A DNA stretch of 35,581 bases from Ruminococcaceae bacterium UBA6416 (GCA_002438505.1 DJPI01000034.1:24513-60093), one strand, 5' to 3'. Positions 23,567-32,598 are shown, counted from the stretch's first letter. Notes: generated from the sequence alone by a model not told the origin. Program-made: numbers and translations.

Positions 23567-24934
23567 TCATTCCGAAATCTGGCTTCCAACGCGGGAAATG
23601 ATTTTTTTATAGACATAGGAATATGAGATAACGGTGACGGCGAGGGAAAAGACCTCCGCAATCGGGAACGCCCACCAGACGTTTTCAAGAACACCGGTTT
23701 TTGAAAGGAAATATGCAACCGGAACCAGAACAACAAGCTGGCGCGTGAAAGAAACTATCATTGAAAAATGGCTCTTTCCGATGGCTTGGAAGACCGAGCC
23801 CATTGCGATGGAAAAACCGGCAAAAACAAAAGAAAGACTTATTATTCTCAGCGCTGGAACGCCGATTGAAAGCATGCTGTCCGAAGCGTCAAAAATTTTG
23901 AGCATTGTGTCCGGAATGAGCCACATCAAGGCCGTTCCGACCGCCATGATTGAACAGGCAAGAACCATGCTGAAGCGAACGGTTTTTGTCATACGCTTGC
24001 GGTTGCCTGCGCCGTAATTGAAAGCGATTATCGGAATAATGCCGTTGTTCATTCCGAAAACCGGCATGAAAACAAAGGACTGAAGCTTGAAATAGACCCC
24101 AAAAACAGCCGCAGCCGTTTTGGTGAATGAAAGGAGAATTTTGTTGACCGCATAGGTCATGACGGAGCCGATTGCAACCATGATGATTGACGGAACGCCG
24201 ATTTTATAAATTTCACCGATGATTTTTCCGCTCGGCCTGAAGCCTTTGAGCTTCACGGTGACCTCCTTGTTGAAATGGTGATTGAGGATGAGCGCAACAA
24301 TGAAGGCAGCAATCTGACCCATAACGGTTGCAATGGCGGCTCCCTTTGCCTCAAGGCGGGGGAAGGGTCCGATTCCAAGAATGAAAAGCGGGTCAAAAAT
24401 CATGTTGATTGCCGCGCCAATGAGCTGGGTTATCATTGAAAAAACCGTCCGCCCCGTTGACTGCATGAGCCTTTCAACCATTATCTGGCCGAAAACGCCG
24501 AACGAGAGTGCGCAGCAGACGGTCAGATAATCAACGCCGTAAGTGTATATTTCAGTATCGGCGGCGACCTGCGTTTTGAAAAACAGCGGCGTTGCAAAGA
24601 TGCCAAGGAAGAAAAAAACAATTCCGCTGATGATTGCAAGAAAAACGCCGTTTGAAGCAACGGCGTTCGCTTTGTCATAATCTTTTGCGCCGAGACTTCT
24701 TGAAAGCAGGGCGTTGACTCCAACGCCGGTTCCGGTTGCAACGCCGATCATCAGATTCTGAACCGGAAAAGCGAGCGAAACGGCGGTGAGCGCGTCCTCG
24801 CAGACACGGGAAACCCACATGCTGTCAACAATGTTATAAAGCGCCTGAACAAGCATTGAAAGCATCATTGGAACGGACATTGAAACAACGAGCCGCCCTA
24901 TCGGCATGACTCCCATTTTGTTTTCCTTTTGCAT
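23567..24934 (-). CDS. MATE-family efflux transporter
   Basis: 455 aa with twelve predicted membrane helices in two pseudo-symmetric halves. The start, KMGVMPIGRLVVSMSVPMMLSMLVQALYNIVDSMWVSR, is the usual N-terminal block of NorM/DinF-like MATE proteins, and SRSLGAKDYDKAN and NYGAGNRKRM are the matching loops of the two halves. Members export cationic drugs or metabolites against Na+ or H+; the substrate is unknown here. GGAGG lies 7-8 nt before the ATG, with a separate promoter upstream. Confidence 0.9.
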   Translation of the reverse strand: MQKENKMGVMPIGRLVVSMSVPMMLSMLVQALYNIVDSMWVSRVCEDALTAVSLAFPVQNLMIGVATGTGVGVNALLSRSLGAKDYDKANAVASNGVFLAIISGIVFFFLGIFATPLFFKTQVAADTEIYTYGVDYLTVCCALSFGVFGQIMVERLMQSTGRTVFSMITQLIGAAINMIFDPLFILGIGPFPRLEAKGAAIATVMGQIAAFIVALILNHHFNKEVTVKLKGFRPSGKIIGEIYKIGVPSIIMVAIGSVMTYAVNKILLSFTKTAAAVFGVYFKLQSFVFMPVFGMNNGIIPIIAFNYGAGNRKRMTKTVRFSMVLACSIMAVGTALMWLIPDTMLKIFDASDSMLSIGVPALRIISLSFVFAGFSIAMGSVFQAIGKSHFSMIVSFTRQLVVLVPVAYFLSKTGVLENVWWAFPIAEVFSLAVTVISYSYVYKKIISRVGSQISE

Positions 24935-24981
24935 TTTTTATCCTCCGGATATAACTCATATTGTTTTAAACATAGCAATAT

Positions 24982-25010
24982 ATTATATCATGCACGGAGG
25001 GTGTTTTCCA
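24982..25010 (-). promoter_or_regulatory. Promoter of the MATE gene
   Basis: TGGAAA (25005-25010), 17-bp spacer, perfect TATAAT (24982-24987) preceded by TG. The -35 is weak, the extended -10 strong. Confidence 0.6.
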
Positions 25011-25100
25011 GCGACTTTTGAAACTTTTTTGTAGAATTTGCAGTAATTGTGTCGCTTTTCTTTATGCAGATTGCGCAGGAAGCAGCAAAATTGCAAATAA

Positions 25101-25138
25101 AAAATAACCGTCCTGTTAACAGGCACGGTTATTTTTTT
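25101..25138. terminator. Terminator of pyk
   Basis: AATAACCGT-CCTG-TTAA-CAGG-CACGGTTATT with A-rich and T-rich flanks. It lies about 60 bp after the pyruvate kinase stop. Confidence 0.85.
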
Positions 25139-25196
25139 CTTATAATTCAAATGCTTGACTTTTTTCAGCCAAAAGGCGGCTGCCTGAAATTCAAGG

Positions 25197-26609
25197 TCAA
25201 ACCTTTTCAACCTTAATGAGGTTTGTGTTTCCGGAGATTCCGTTGGTCAGACCGCCCGTTATGACAATCAGGTCATCCTTTTGAAGGCCGAATTTTTCCC
25301 TTGCAACGCCCGTTGCGGTGTAAAAGAGAACGTCAACAGACTGGAAAACATCACAGAGCGCCGGAGTAACGCCCCAGGAGAGCGCAAGGCGGTGATAGGT
25401 CTTTTCGTTAACGGTCAGTCCGATGATATCAACCGGGGAGCGGAAACGGGAAATCATTCTTGCCGTTGTTCCGGAAAGGGAGCAGGCAACAATGGCCTTT
25501 GCGTTTATGTCAATGCTCATTGCGCAGGTTGAATGAGAGATTGCGTCAAGGGTATTTTTAATTTTGAACGAGGTTGACCAGAACTGCTTTTTATAATTGA
25601 TGCATTTTTCTGTTTCCTCGGCAATTTTTGCCATTGTCTGAACAGCAAGAACGGGGAATTTTCCGGCGGCTGTTTCAGCGGAGAGCATCACCGCGCTTGT
25701 TCCGTCATAGACTGCGTTTGCAACGTCTGAAATTTCCGCCCTTGTCGGCCTCGGATTATGAATCATTGACTCAAGCATTTCCGTTGCGGTGATAACGCGC
25801 TTTCCAAGCAGGCGGCAGGTTGTGATGAGCTTTTTCTGGATTGCCGGAACCTGTTCAAACGGAATTTCAACGCCCATGTCTCCACGGCCAATCATGATTC
25901 CATCGCACTCCTCGGCAATCTGTTCAATGTTGTCAACACCGGAGCGGTTTTCAATTTTTGCAATGAGGCTGATGTCGTCATAGCCGTTTTCCTTGAGGAA
26001 GTCTTTGACCGCAACAAGGTCGCTCTTCTGCGAAACAAAGGAGCAGGCAATGAAGTCAATGTCTCTTTCCATTCCGAAAAGGAGATCCTGCTTGTCCTGT
26101 TCGCTGAGATAGTCGTGATGCATGACCTTGTTGGGAAATGACATGCTTTTCCTGTCTGAAATTTCGCCTCCGGCAATAACCCTTGTGACAACGGCGTTGT
26201 CCTCAATTTTTGTGACCTCAAAAATCAGCAGGCCGTTGTTAACAAGGATTTTTTCTCCAACGGCAAGCTCCTTCGGAAGGTCTTTATATGTGACGGAAAC
26301 CTGCGTTTCATCACCCTCAACGTCATCCGTTCTGAATGTGAATTCTGCGCCGTCCTTGAGAACGGCCTTTTTGTTTTTGAATGTTTTGATTCTGTATTCC
26401 GGCCCCTTGGTGTCAAGCATTATTGCAACGGGAAGCTTCAGCTTTTTGCGAACTTTTTTGATGAGCTTGATGTTTTGGTCGTGCTCGTCATAGGTACCGT
26501 GGGAAAAATTGAGCCTTGCAACGCTCATTCCGGCAAGACACATTTCGGTAATGGTCTTTTCATCGCGGCAGGCCGGACCTATTGTGCAGATTATTTTTGT
26601 TTTTCTCAT
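25197..26609 (-). CDS. pyk: Pyruvate kinase
   Basis: 470 aa from the ATG at 26609 (AGAGAGGTG site); the in-frame ATG at 26663 has no site. It makes pyruvate and ATP from phosphoenolpyruvate in glycolysis. Motifs in order: KIICTIGPA, ARLNFSHGTYDEH, IMLDTKGPEYR, the B-domain, IAKIENRSGVDNIEQI, MIGRGDMGVEIPFEQVPAIQK, ITATEMLESMI-x-NPRPTRAEISDVANAVYDGTSAVMLSAETAAGKFP, and a C-terminal allosteric domain. It lacks the extra C-terminal PEP-utiliser domain found in the longer Bacillus enzyme. Monocistronic. Confidence 0.95.
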   Translation of the reverse strand: MRKTKIICTIGPACRDEKTITEMCLAGMSVARLNFSHGTYDEHDQNIKLIKKVRKKLKLPVAIMLDTKGPEYRIKTFKNKKAVLKDGAEFTFRTDDVEGDETQVSVTYKDLPKELAVGEKILVNNGLLIFEVTKIEDNAVVTRVIAGGEISDRKSMSFPNKVMHHDYLSEQDKQDLLFGMERDIDFIACSFVSQKSDLVAVKDFLKENGYDDISLIAKIENRSGVDNIEQIAEECDGIMIGRGDMGVEIPFEQVPAIQKKLITTCRLLGKRVITATEMLESMIHNPRPTRAEISDVANAVYDGTSAVMLSAETAAGKFPVLAVQTMAKIAEETEKCINYKKQFWSTSFKIKNTLDAISHSTCAMSIDINAKAIVACSLSGTTARMISRFRSPVDIIGLTVNEKTYHRLALSWGVTPALCDVFQSVDVLFYTATGVAREKFGLQKDDLIVITGGLTNGISGNTNLIKVEKV

Positions 26610-26815
26610 AAGTTTCACACCTCTCTGAAAAGCCCCGAATGGTATATTTCCGTTCGGTTCCATATAATAATACTATATTTTTGACATAAATTCCATATAT
26701 TATGAAAAATATTAATAACCAAAAGCCGCCAATAATATTGAAAAAACAAAATTGTTTTTCGTATTTATTACACAGAATTCGCGCTGCAAAAGAGCGGTTG
26801 GGGAACCGTTTTTTG

Positions 26816-28531
26816 TCATTCAACGTCCTGAAGCGCGGCATAGCCCTCCTCACCGGTGCGGATTTTAACAACATTTTCAACGTCATAGACAAAAATCTTT
26901 CCGTCTCCGATATGGCCGGTATAAAGAACCTTTTTTGCCGTTTCAATAACGCTTCTGACCGGAACCTTGCTGACAACAATGTCAAGCTGAACCTTCGGAA
27001 GGAGGGTCGGCTCAATTTCAACGCCGCGATAAAACTCCGGCTTGCCCTTCTGCGCTCCGCAGCCAAGGACATGACTCATTGTCATGCCCGTAATTCCAAG
27101 CTCGGTCAATGCGTTTTTGAGCTTTTCAAACCTTGATTCCTTGCAGATGATTTCAATTTTGGTGAACTTCACGCCGTCCTTGCCCTTTTCTTCAAACGAA
27201 GGCATTTTTTTAACTTCAACGGCTTCGGCAACGGGAACATCGCCGGAAACGGCCACAGCCTCCGTCTCGTCATATGCAGTGTCAGGCAAGGTTGCAAAGC
27301 CGGCATAAGCGGTGAGAAGTCCGTGCTCGGAAACATCAAGGCCGGCCAATTCATCCTCCTTTGAGGCACGCAAGCCGATTGTGTGCTTGAGAACGAGGAA
27401 CACTGCGGTGATTATTGCGGCAACATAAAAGGCAACGCTGACAACGCCGAGAGCCTGAACGCCGAGGAAATGCAGTCCGCCGCCATAAAGCAGACCTTTT
27501 TCCGTTGAAACACCCGTTGCAAAAAGACCGGTCATTATTGTTCCGAGAGCACCGCAGACGCAGTGAACGGAGATTGCGCCAACAGGGTCGTCGATTTTTG
27601 CTTTTTTATCGAAAAACTCAACGGAAAGAACAACAACAATTCCGCAGACGGCGCCAATGACAAACGCGCCAACGGGGCTGACCGCGTCGCAACCGGCGGT
27701 TATTCCGACAAGGCCGGCGAGCGCTGCGTTATAGGTCATTGAAACGTCCGGCTTTTTATATCGTATCCATGTGAAAATCAGCGCCGCGCAGCAGGCAACG
27801 GCAGCCGCAAGATTGGTGTTGAAGAAAACGAGGCCTGCGCTTTCCATAAGCTCGTCCGTATCCATTCCAACCGTTGAAGCGCCGTTGAAGCCGAACCAGC
27901 AGAACCAAAGGATGAAAACGCCGAGGGCAGCAAAGGTGAGGTTGTGGCCGAGGATTGCCTTCGGTTTTCCGGCTTTGTCATATTTTCCGATACGCGGTCC
28001 GAGAATTTTTGCGCCGATGAGTGCGCATACACCGCCGACCATGTGCACCGCGGTTGAACCTGCAAAATCATGGAAGCCAAGCTGGGAAAGCCAGCCGCCG
28101 CCCCAGATCCAGTGGCCGGAAACGGGATAAATTATGAGGGAAATTGCGGCTGAATAGATGCAATATGCGCTGAACTTTGTTCTTTCGGCCATTGCACCGG
28201 ACACGATTGTTGCGCTCGTTGCGCAAAAAACGGTCTGAAAGATTGCATAAGCCCAAAGCGGAACGCCCTCGGGAAGAATGCTGCCGTAATCTTTCATGAT
28301 GAGCGGATCAATCCAGCCGAAAATTGCGCTTGATGAGCCAAACATCAAGCCAAAACCAACGAGCCAGAAGCACGGCGTTCCAATGCAGAAATCCATCAGG
28401 TTTTTCATAAGAATGTTTCCGGTGTTTTTTGCTCTTGTGAAACCGGCCTCGCACATTGAAAAGCCCGCCTGCATAAAAAAGACGAGTGCCGCTCCAACAA
28501 GAACCCATATTGTGTTAACTGAACTGTACAT
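26816..28531 (-). CDS. amt: Ammonium transporter Amt fused to a PII (GlnB-like) domain
   Basis: 571 aa. Residues about 1-405 form the eleven-helix Amt channel: the twin pore histidines are in STAVHMVGG and ISVHCVCGA, and FWLVGFGLMFG and GAMAERTKF are family motifs. An Ala/Val/Glu-rich linker (about 410-450) joins it to a PII domain: TKIEIICKESRFEKLKNALTELGI, the T-loop QKGKPEFYRGVEIEPTLLPK, and TGHIGDGKIFV. PII proteins sense ATP/ADP and 2-oxoglutarate and block Amt through the T-loop. The Tyr51 uridylylation position is Ile here, so control is probably by ligand only. GGAGG precedes the ATG. The leader is attenuator-like. Confidence 0.92.
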   Translation of the reverse strand: MYSSVNTIWVLVGAALVFFMQAGFSMCEAGFTRAKNTGNILMKNLMDFCIGTPCFWLVGFGLMFGSSSAIFGWIDPLIMKDYGSILPEGVPLWAYAIFQTVFCATSATIVSGAMAERTKFSAYCIYSAAISLIIYPVSGHWIWGGGWLSQLGFHDFAGSTAVHMVGGVCALIGAKILGPRIGKYDKAGKPKAILGHNLTFAALGVFILWFCWFGFNGASTVGMDTDELMESAGLVFFNTNLAAAVACCAALIFTWIRYKKPDVSMTYNAALAGLVGITAGCDAVSPVGAFVIGAVCGIVVVLSVEFFDKKAKIDDPVGAISVHCVCGALGTIMTGLFATGVSTEKGLLYGGGLHFLGVQALGVVSVAFYVAAIITAVFLVLKHTIGLRASKEDELAGLDVSEHGLLTAYAGFATLPDTAYDETEAVAVSGDVPVAEAVEVKKMPSFEEKGKDGVKFTKIEIICKESRFEKLKNALTELGITGMTMSHVLGCGAQKGKPEFYRGVEIEPTLLPKVQLDIVVSKVPVRSVIETAKKVLYTGHIGDGKIFVYDVENVVKIRTGEEGYAALQDVE

Positions 28532-28637
28532 AGCTTTTTACCTCCGTAGTATGCTTTTTGAATTGTTTTTGGTGAGTAACTTCTGATTTGAGGGCTGGTC
28601 ATCGTTTTGCATACTCTTTTCCACTTCCTTTCAAAGC

Positions 28638-28652
28638 AGCCGAAAAACGGCT
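28638..28652 (-). other. Third hairpin of the amt leader
   Basis: AGCCG-TTTTT-CGGCT on the minus strand, about 110 nt before the amt start. A short T-run (CTGCTTT) follows. Confidence 0.5.
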
Positions 28653-28663
28653 CACACGCAAAA

Positions 28664-28715
28664 GGCAGGGCAAAGCTCCCTTTCAAAAAGCGAAAGAGGA
28701 CGTCCTTGTCCTGCC
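28664..28715 (-). promoter_or_regulatory. Second hairpin of the amt leader
   Basis: GGCAGG (5') pairs with CCTGCC (3') around an internal CTCTTTC/GAAAGGG stem, followed by TTTT. The 5' side contains CAAGGACGTC, close to CAAGGGCGTC in the first hairpin, so the two may be copies of one element. Confidence 0.5.
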
Positions 28716-28734
28716 TAAAGCAAAATATTAACCG

Positions 28735-28787
28735 AATAAAAAACAAAAAGCGTCTCAGAGATTAATAAAACTCCAAGACGCCCTTGC
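28735..28787 (-). terminator. Attenuator-like terminator at the start of the amt leader
   Basis: GCGTCTTGGAG pairs with CTCTGAGACGC (28750-28781) and TTTTTGTTTTTT follows. It forms within about 15 nt of the predicted transcription start of amt, so it would stop transcription unless overcome. An antiterminator protein (ANTAR-type) or a ligand could act here; which is unknown. Confidence 0.65.
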
Positions 28788-28799
28788 CTTATGCCGAGT

Positions 28800-28828
28800 A
28801 TTTTAATGCGTTTTGCCCTTTTTGTCAA
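28800..28828 (-). promoter_or_regulatory. Promoter of amt
   Basis: TTGACA (28823-28828), 17-bp spacer, TAAAAT (28800-28805). The predicted start is near 28793, giving a leader of about 260 nt that holds three hairpins. Confidence 0.8.
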
Positions 28829-28854
28829 CCTTTTTTAAAAACAAAAAACCGCGG

Positions 28855-28893
28855 GTGGAAAACTTTGTCAACATATGACGAAGAGTTTTCAAC
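28855..28893. repeat. Imperfect palindrome downstream of the ABC exporter gene
   Basis: GTGGAAAACTTTGTCA and GAGTTTTCAAC form the ends of a 39-bp imperfect inverted repeat. On the minus strand it is followed by CCGCGGTTTTTTG, so it may be the ABC exporter terminator. The rest of 28829-28942 shows nothing further. Confidence 0.45.
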
Positions 28894-28942
28894 AACAGTT
28901 CACGCTCTTGTGCAATTTAACGCTTTAAACGCCGGAACATTA

Positions 28943-30703
28943 TTACCTTTCAAACTGACTGTTATAAAGTCTTGAGTAAATTCCGCCCTTCTTGAGCAAT
29001 TCCTCGTGTGTTCCCTGCTCCTCAATGCCGTTTTGGGTCAGAACAAGAATGCGCGTTGCGTTTTCAACCGTTGAAAGGCGGTGCGCAATGGTGAAGGTTG
29101 TTCTTCCGGCCGCAAGGGTGGAAAGCGAATGCTTGACAAGCTGCTCGCTTTCATTGTCAAGAGCGCTCGTTGCCTCATCCAGAACAAGAATCGGCGGATT
29201 TTTGGCGAACACCCTTGCAATGCAGATTCGCTGCTTCTGGCCGCTTGAAAGCATTGCTCCGCGCTCACCGACAAAGGTGTCATAGCCTTGAGGGAGTTTT
29301 CTGATAAACTCATCCGCTCCGGCGCTTTTGGCTGCGTCAACAACCTGCTGCCTTGTTGCGCCCGGATTGCCGTAAAGAATGTTTTCCATCACCGTTCCGG
29401 AAAAAAGATAGACCTCCTGCTCAACAACGCCAATGGCGTTCCTCAGCGCGCTCAGCTCATAGTCGCGGATATCCTTTCCGTCAAGGAGAATACGCCCCTC
29501 CTTAACGTCATAAAAGCGCGAAAGCAGGCTGCACATTGTTGTTTTTCCGCTTCCTGACGGGCCAACAACGGCAATGTTTTCTCCCTTTTTCACCGTGAAG
29601 TTGATGTGTTCAAGAACATCTCCCTTTTCCTTGTCATAGCTGAATGTTACGTTTTCAAACTTGATTTCTCCGCCGTCTTTTTTGGGAATGGCTTTTTTGT
29701 TTTTTGTGTAATCCTCCGTTTGAACCTCCATAACTGAGGCAAAGCGCTCAATTCCCGTGACTCCCTTTTCAAACTGCTCGGTGAATTCAACAATCCTTTT
29801 GACCGCCGCAATGAGCATTGCAACATAGAGCAGATATGCGGCGTAATCGGCGGTTGTGATTTTCCTTTCCATGATAAAAAGTCCACCCATGACGATGAGA
29901 ACAATATACATCAGTCCGTCAAAAAACCTGACTGCGGCGTTGAGCCTTGCCATATAGCGGTATGAGTCCTTTTGAGTGAGGGAGAGGGACGTGCTTTCCT
30001 TTTTGAATTTTTCGCTTTCCGCCTCCTCGCCGGAAAAGGACTTCACAACGCGGATTCCAAGCAGTGAGTTTTCCGTTTGGGCGTTGACGTCACCGGCAAT
30101 TTCACGCCTTTTTCTGAACGCTTCGCGCATCTTTTTTCTGAAATACCGCGTTCCGAGGAACATGAACGGAAGAACAACAAACGCGCACGCAGCGAGCGGA
30201 AGATTAATTGAAGCCAAAATGATGAACGAGGCGGTGATTTTCACCCCGGCGATAAAGAATTCCTCCGGGCAGTGGTGCGAAAACTCCGCAACCTCAAACA
30301 TATCCGTTGTAATTCTTGACATAAGCTGGCCAACCTTTGTTGAGTCATAATATGAAAACGGAACGCGCAAAAGGTGAGCGAACAAATCCTCTCTCATATC
30401 CTTTTCAATCATAACCCCCATGCAGTGGCCAACATAGCTCATGTAATAGCCTGCAAGCATATCAATAATTTTCAGCACGGCAAAAAGCAGCGCCATCTGC
30501 ATGATGACCGTGACGGTGAGCTTTGAGATGTCATCGGTTGCAATTTTTGTGATTTCTCTGACAATCATCGGAAGAACAAGCTCACAGCCCGTTGTGAAAA
30601 GGGCACACAAAAGGTCAAGGCAGAGAGTTCGGGTATGCTTTTTGAAATATGGCAAAAACCATTTTTTCATCATACCCCTTTTTTCATTTGTTTTGTTTTC
30701 CAT
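28943..30703 (-). CDS. ABC exporter, fused membrane and ATPase domains
   Basis: 586 aa from the ATG at 30703. A TTG at 30715 directly touches the AGGAGG and is too close to be the start. Six membrane helices (about 35-310) precede the ATPase domain: Walker A GPSGSGKTT near residue 385, Q-loop VVEQEVYLFSG, signature LSSGQKQR, Walker B ILVLDEATSALD and the switch His in IAHRLST. This is a half-transporter of the MsbA/LmrA type that works as a dimer; single copy here, so a homodimer is likely. The substrate is unknown. The leader between 30704 and 30800 shows no clear promoter. Confidence 0.9.
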   Translation of the reverse strand: MENKTNEKRGMMKKWFLPYFKKHTRTLCLDLLCALFTTGCELVLPMIVREITKIATDDISKLTVTVIMQMALLFAVLKIIDMLAGYYMSYVGHCMGVMIEKDMREDLFAHLLRVPFSYYDSTKVGQLMSRITTDMFEVAEFSHHCPEEFFIAGVKITASFIILASINLPLAACAFVVLPFMFLGTRYFRKKMREAFRKRREIAGDVNAQTENSLLGIRVVKSFSGEEAESEKFKKESTSLSLTQKDSYRYMARLNAAVRFFDGLMYIVLIVMGGLFIMERKITTADYAAYLLYVAMLIAAVKRIVEFTEQFEKGVTGIERFASVMEVQTEDYTKNKKAIPKKDGGEIKFENVTFSYDKEKGDVLEHINFTVKKGENIAVVGPSGSGKTTMCSLLSRFYDVKEGRILLDGKDIRDYELSALRNAIGVVEQEVYLFSGTVMENILYGNPGATRQQVVDAAKSAGADEFIRKLPQGYDTFVGERGAMLSSGQKQRICIARVFAKNPPILVLDEATSALDNESEQLVKHSLSTLAAGRTTFTIAHRLSTVENATRILVLTQNGIEEQGTHEELLKKGGIYSRLYNSQFER

Positions 30704-30790
30704 TTTTGTTTTCAACCTCCTTTGCAGCTCTGCATAGCCGCCGATTAACCAATTAATTGAACGCGCAAATATACCGCCGAAATCTGCTCA

Positions 30791-30824
30791 TCAAAGAAAA
30801 GCGGGCGGTTACAAGCTCCGCCCG
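30791..30824 (-). terminator. Terminator of the radical SAM transcript
   Basis: On the minus strand CGGGCGG-AGCTTGTAA-CCGCCCG is followed by CTTTTCTTT. Further upstream, 30870-30895 holds a second GC hairpin (GGGGG ... CCCCC). Both lie between the radical SAM stop and the ABC gene. Confidence 0.65.
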
Positions 30825-30925
30825 TATGATACCGAGGTTTATTTTTATGCTCTTCAAGAGGCAAGGTCATGGGGGCCTCAAGCGACCCCCGTACAAATTT
30901 GAATGTTAGATTTTAGAAAAAATAT

Positions 30926-30967
30926 CTATTATCTATTATTTATTATCTATTATCTCTTATCTAAAAT
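30926..30967. repeat. Six-copy 7-bp tandem repeat
   Basis: Units CTATTAT, CTATTAT, TTATTAT, CTATTAT, CTCTTAT, CTAAAAT in register. It lies 60 bp after the radical SAM gene in sequence with no gene. Confidence 0.8.
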
Positions 30968-31020
30968 AACCAATGCGCTCCAACCTACCCATATTGCACA
31001 TTGCTTCCCAATTTGAAATA

Positions 31021-31041
31021 TCTAGCGTCTAGCGTCTAGCA
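31021..31041. repeat. Three-copy 7-bp tandem repeat over the radical SAM stop codon
   Basis: TCTAGCG, TCTAGCG, TCTAGCA. It covers the last four codons and the TAG stop of the radical SAM gene. Confidence 0.75.
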
Positions 31042-32450
31042 TCCGCCTTACCCTGAGGTGTGTCGCGATAATACTGCGTTTTCGGGTGCGGATGGGTTGT
31101 GCTGTTCCAGATTCTGTCTGCCTGTTTGGCCCATTCTGCGGCAAATTTGTCGCACTTTGAGCAAAGGCAGTCCGCGGTTTCCTCGCCGAGGAGGTTGGTG
31201 GACTTTGCTCCGGTTTCTTTAATGATACTCCTCAGGCACTGCGGATTTTCAAGCATCGGACAGGGGCGCAGGTGGTTGTCATTGAACGGCTGGCCGCGCC
31301 TGAACGCCATGAAAAGCGGACTTTTAAGCCCTTCAAGAATTGTTTTTTCCCTGATGTTTGAGTCTGAAAAATGGATGAAAACGCAAGGCTCCATATCGCC
31401 TGCGGAATTGATGTGGAAGTAATTGCGCCCGCCTGCAATGCAGCCGCCGACATATTCGCCGTCATCCTGGAAGTCCATGACAAAAATGGGCTTTCCGGTT
31501 TCACCGTTCCTTGTTTTTCTGAGCCATTTATACATATGCTCGCGCTGAGCCGGGGTCGGGATGAGCTCGGTTGGAGCGTCATGGCCAACGGGCATGAAGT
31601 TGAAGTAAAAGCCGAACTTGACACCAAGGGAAATCATTGCGTCAAGGAATTCGTCACTCGTGACAAAGGAGACGTTTTCGCTCGTATAGCAAACGGACAT
31701 TCCGAAAAGACAGCCGTACTTTTTCAAAAGCTTCATTGCGCGGACGGCGTTTTTATAGCTGCCGGCGCCGCGTCTTGCATCGGTTGATTCTTCGGTTCCC
31801 TCAACGCTGATTGCAAAAGCAAGGTTTCCAACGCGCAAAACCTCTTTGCAAAAGTCATCGTCAATGAGGGTTGCGTTTGTGTAAGCAAGGAAAGCGCAGT
31901 CCGGGTTTTCCTCGCAAAGGCGGAGAATCTCCTTCTTTTTAATGAGGGGCTCGCCGCCGGTGAACATATAAAGGTGAGTTCCGAGGGCTTTTCCCTGGCG
32001 AACAACGCTCGCCATCTCATCATAGGAGAGGCTGACGCTGTGGCCGTATTCCGCAGCCCAGCAGCCCTTGCAGTGACAGTTGCAGGCGCTCGTTGGATCC
32101 ATGAGGATGAGGAACGGAATGTTGCAGTTATAGACCTCTCTGTTTTTCCGGACGGCCTTTGTTCCGTTGACTCCGGCGCCGAGGCCGAGGGCAAGGAGCA
32201 TCTTTTTGAGCAGACCGCGGTCAATATCGCGCAAAAAGCTCATGGCATAGTCGTAATAAACGCCTTCGCCTTTTTCAATGGCTTTTTTCATCGCTTTGAA
32301 GTTCTTTTTCGGAAACACGCTTCCGCTGAGCCTTTCAACAACGGAAAGCAGCCTGAGAATATTCGTCTGCGGATCTTTGTCAACATATCCGAGAAGTTTG
32401 TCAAGTATCATTCCGGCAAGCTTGCGCTCGATATTTTCTCTGTTAGTCAT
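31029..32450 (-). CDS. Radical SAM protein with C-terminal SPASM-like Cys clusters
   Basis: 473 aa. The radical SAM motif is C123-x3-C127-x2-C130 (SACNCHCKGCWA), which binds the 4Fe-4S cluster that splits S-adenosylmethionine; FTGGEP is the SAM-binding loop near residue 160. An N-terminal helical part of about 100 residues precedes the barrel. After the barrel, GGCIAGGRNYFHINSAGDMEPCVFIHF, CPMLENPQC and CLCSKC hold the Cys of auxiliary clusters (SPASM/twitch type). Such enzymes modify peptides or other large substrates, but no precursor peptide gene is next to it, so the substrate is unknown. The C-terminus runs into the 7-bp repeat. Confidence 0.85.
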   Translation of the reverse strand: MTNRENIERKLAGMILDKLLGYVDKDPQTNILRLLSVVERLSGSVFPKKNFKAMKKAIEKGEGVYYDYAMSFLRDIDRGLLKKMLLALGLGAGVNGTKAVRKNREVYNCNIPFLILMDPTSACNCHCKGCWAAEYGHSVSLSYDEMASVVRQGKALGTHLYMFTGGEPLIKKKEILRLCEENPDCAFLAYTNATLIDDDFCKEVLRVGNLAFAISVEGTEESTDARRGAGSYKNAVRAMKLLKKYGCLFGMSVCYTSENVSFVTSDEFLDAMISLGVKFGFYFNFMPVGHDAPTELIPTPAQREHMYKWLRKTRNGETGKPIFVMDFQDDGEYVGGCIAGGRNYFHINSAGDMEPCVFIHFSDSNIREKTILEGLKSPLFMAFRRGQPFNDNHLRPCPMLENPQCLRSIIKETGAKSTNLLGEETADCLCSKCDKFAAEWAKQADRIWNSTTHPHPKTQYYRDTPQGKADARR

Positions 32451-32520
32451 CTTTGCACCTCGATCAGGTAACCGTTGATTGAAGCTGAGTTTTCAATCAA
32501 AAGCGGCCACTTAAAGATTA

Positions 32521-32536
32521 CATATTAATATATCAC
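32521..32536 (-). promoter_or_regulatory. Divergent promoter element, left copy (radical SAM)
   Basis: On the minus strand GTGATATATTAATATG. It holds an extended -10 (TGATATATT) with TAGACT 17 bp upstream (32550-32555). It matches the right copy at 15 of 16 bases in inverted orientation. Confidence 0.55.
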
Positions 32537-32598
32537 ACATACCAAAAAAAGTCTATATTTTGAATTGCCTAAATTATTTTTAACCAAGGCTGGAATTT

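Noticed and set aside
28855..28893. DnaA-box-like cluster / replication origin
   Set aside because: TTTTCCAC and TTTTCAAC resemble DnaA boxes, but there is only one imperfect palindrome, no dnaA or dnaN nearby and no AT-rich unwinding element.
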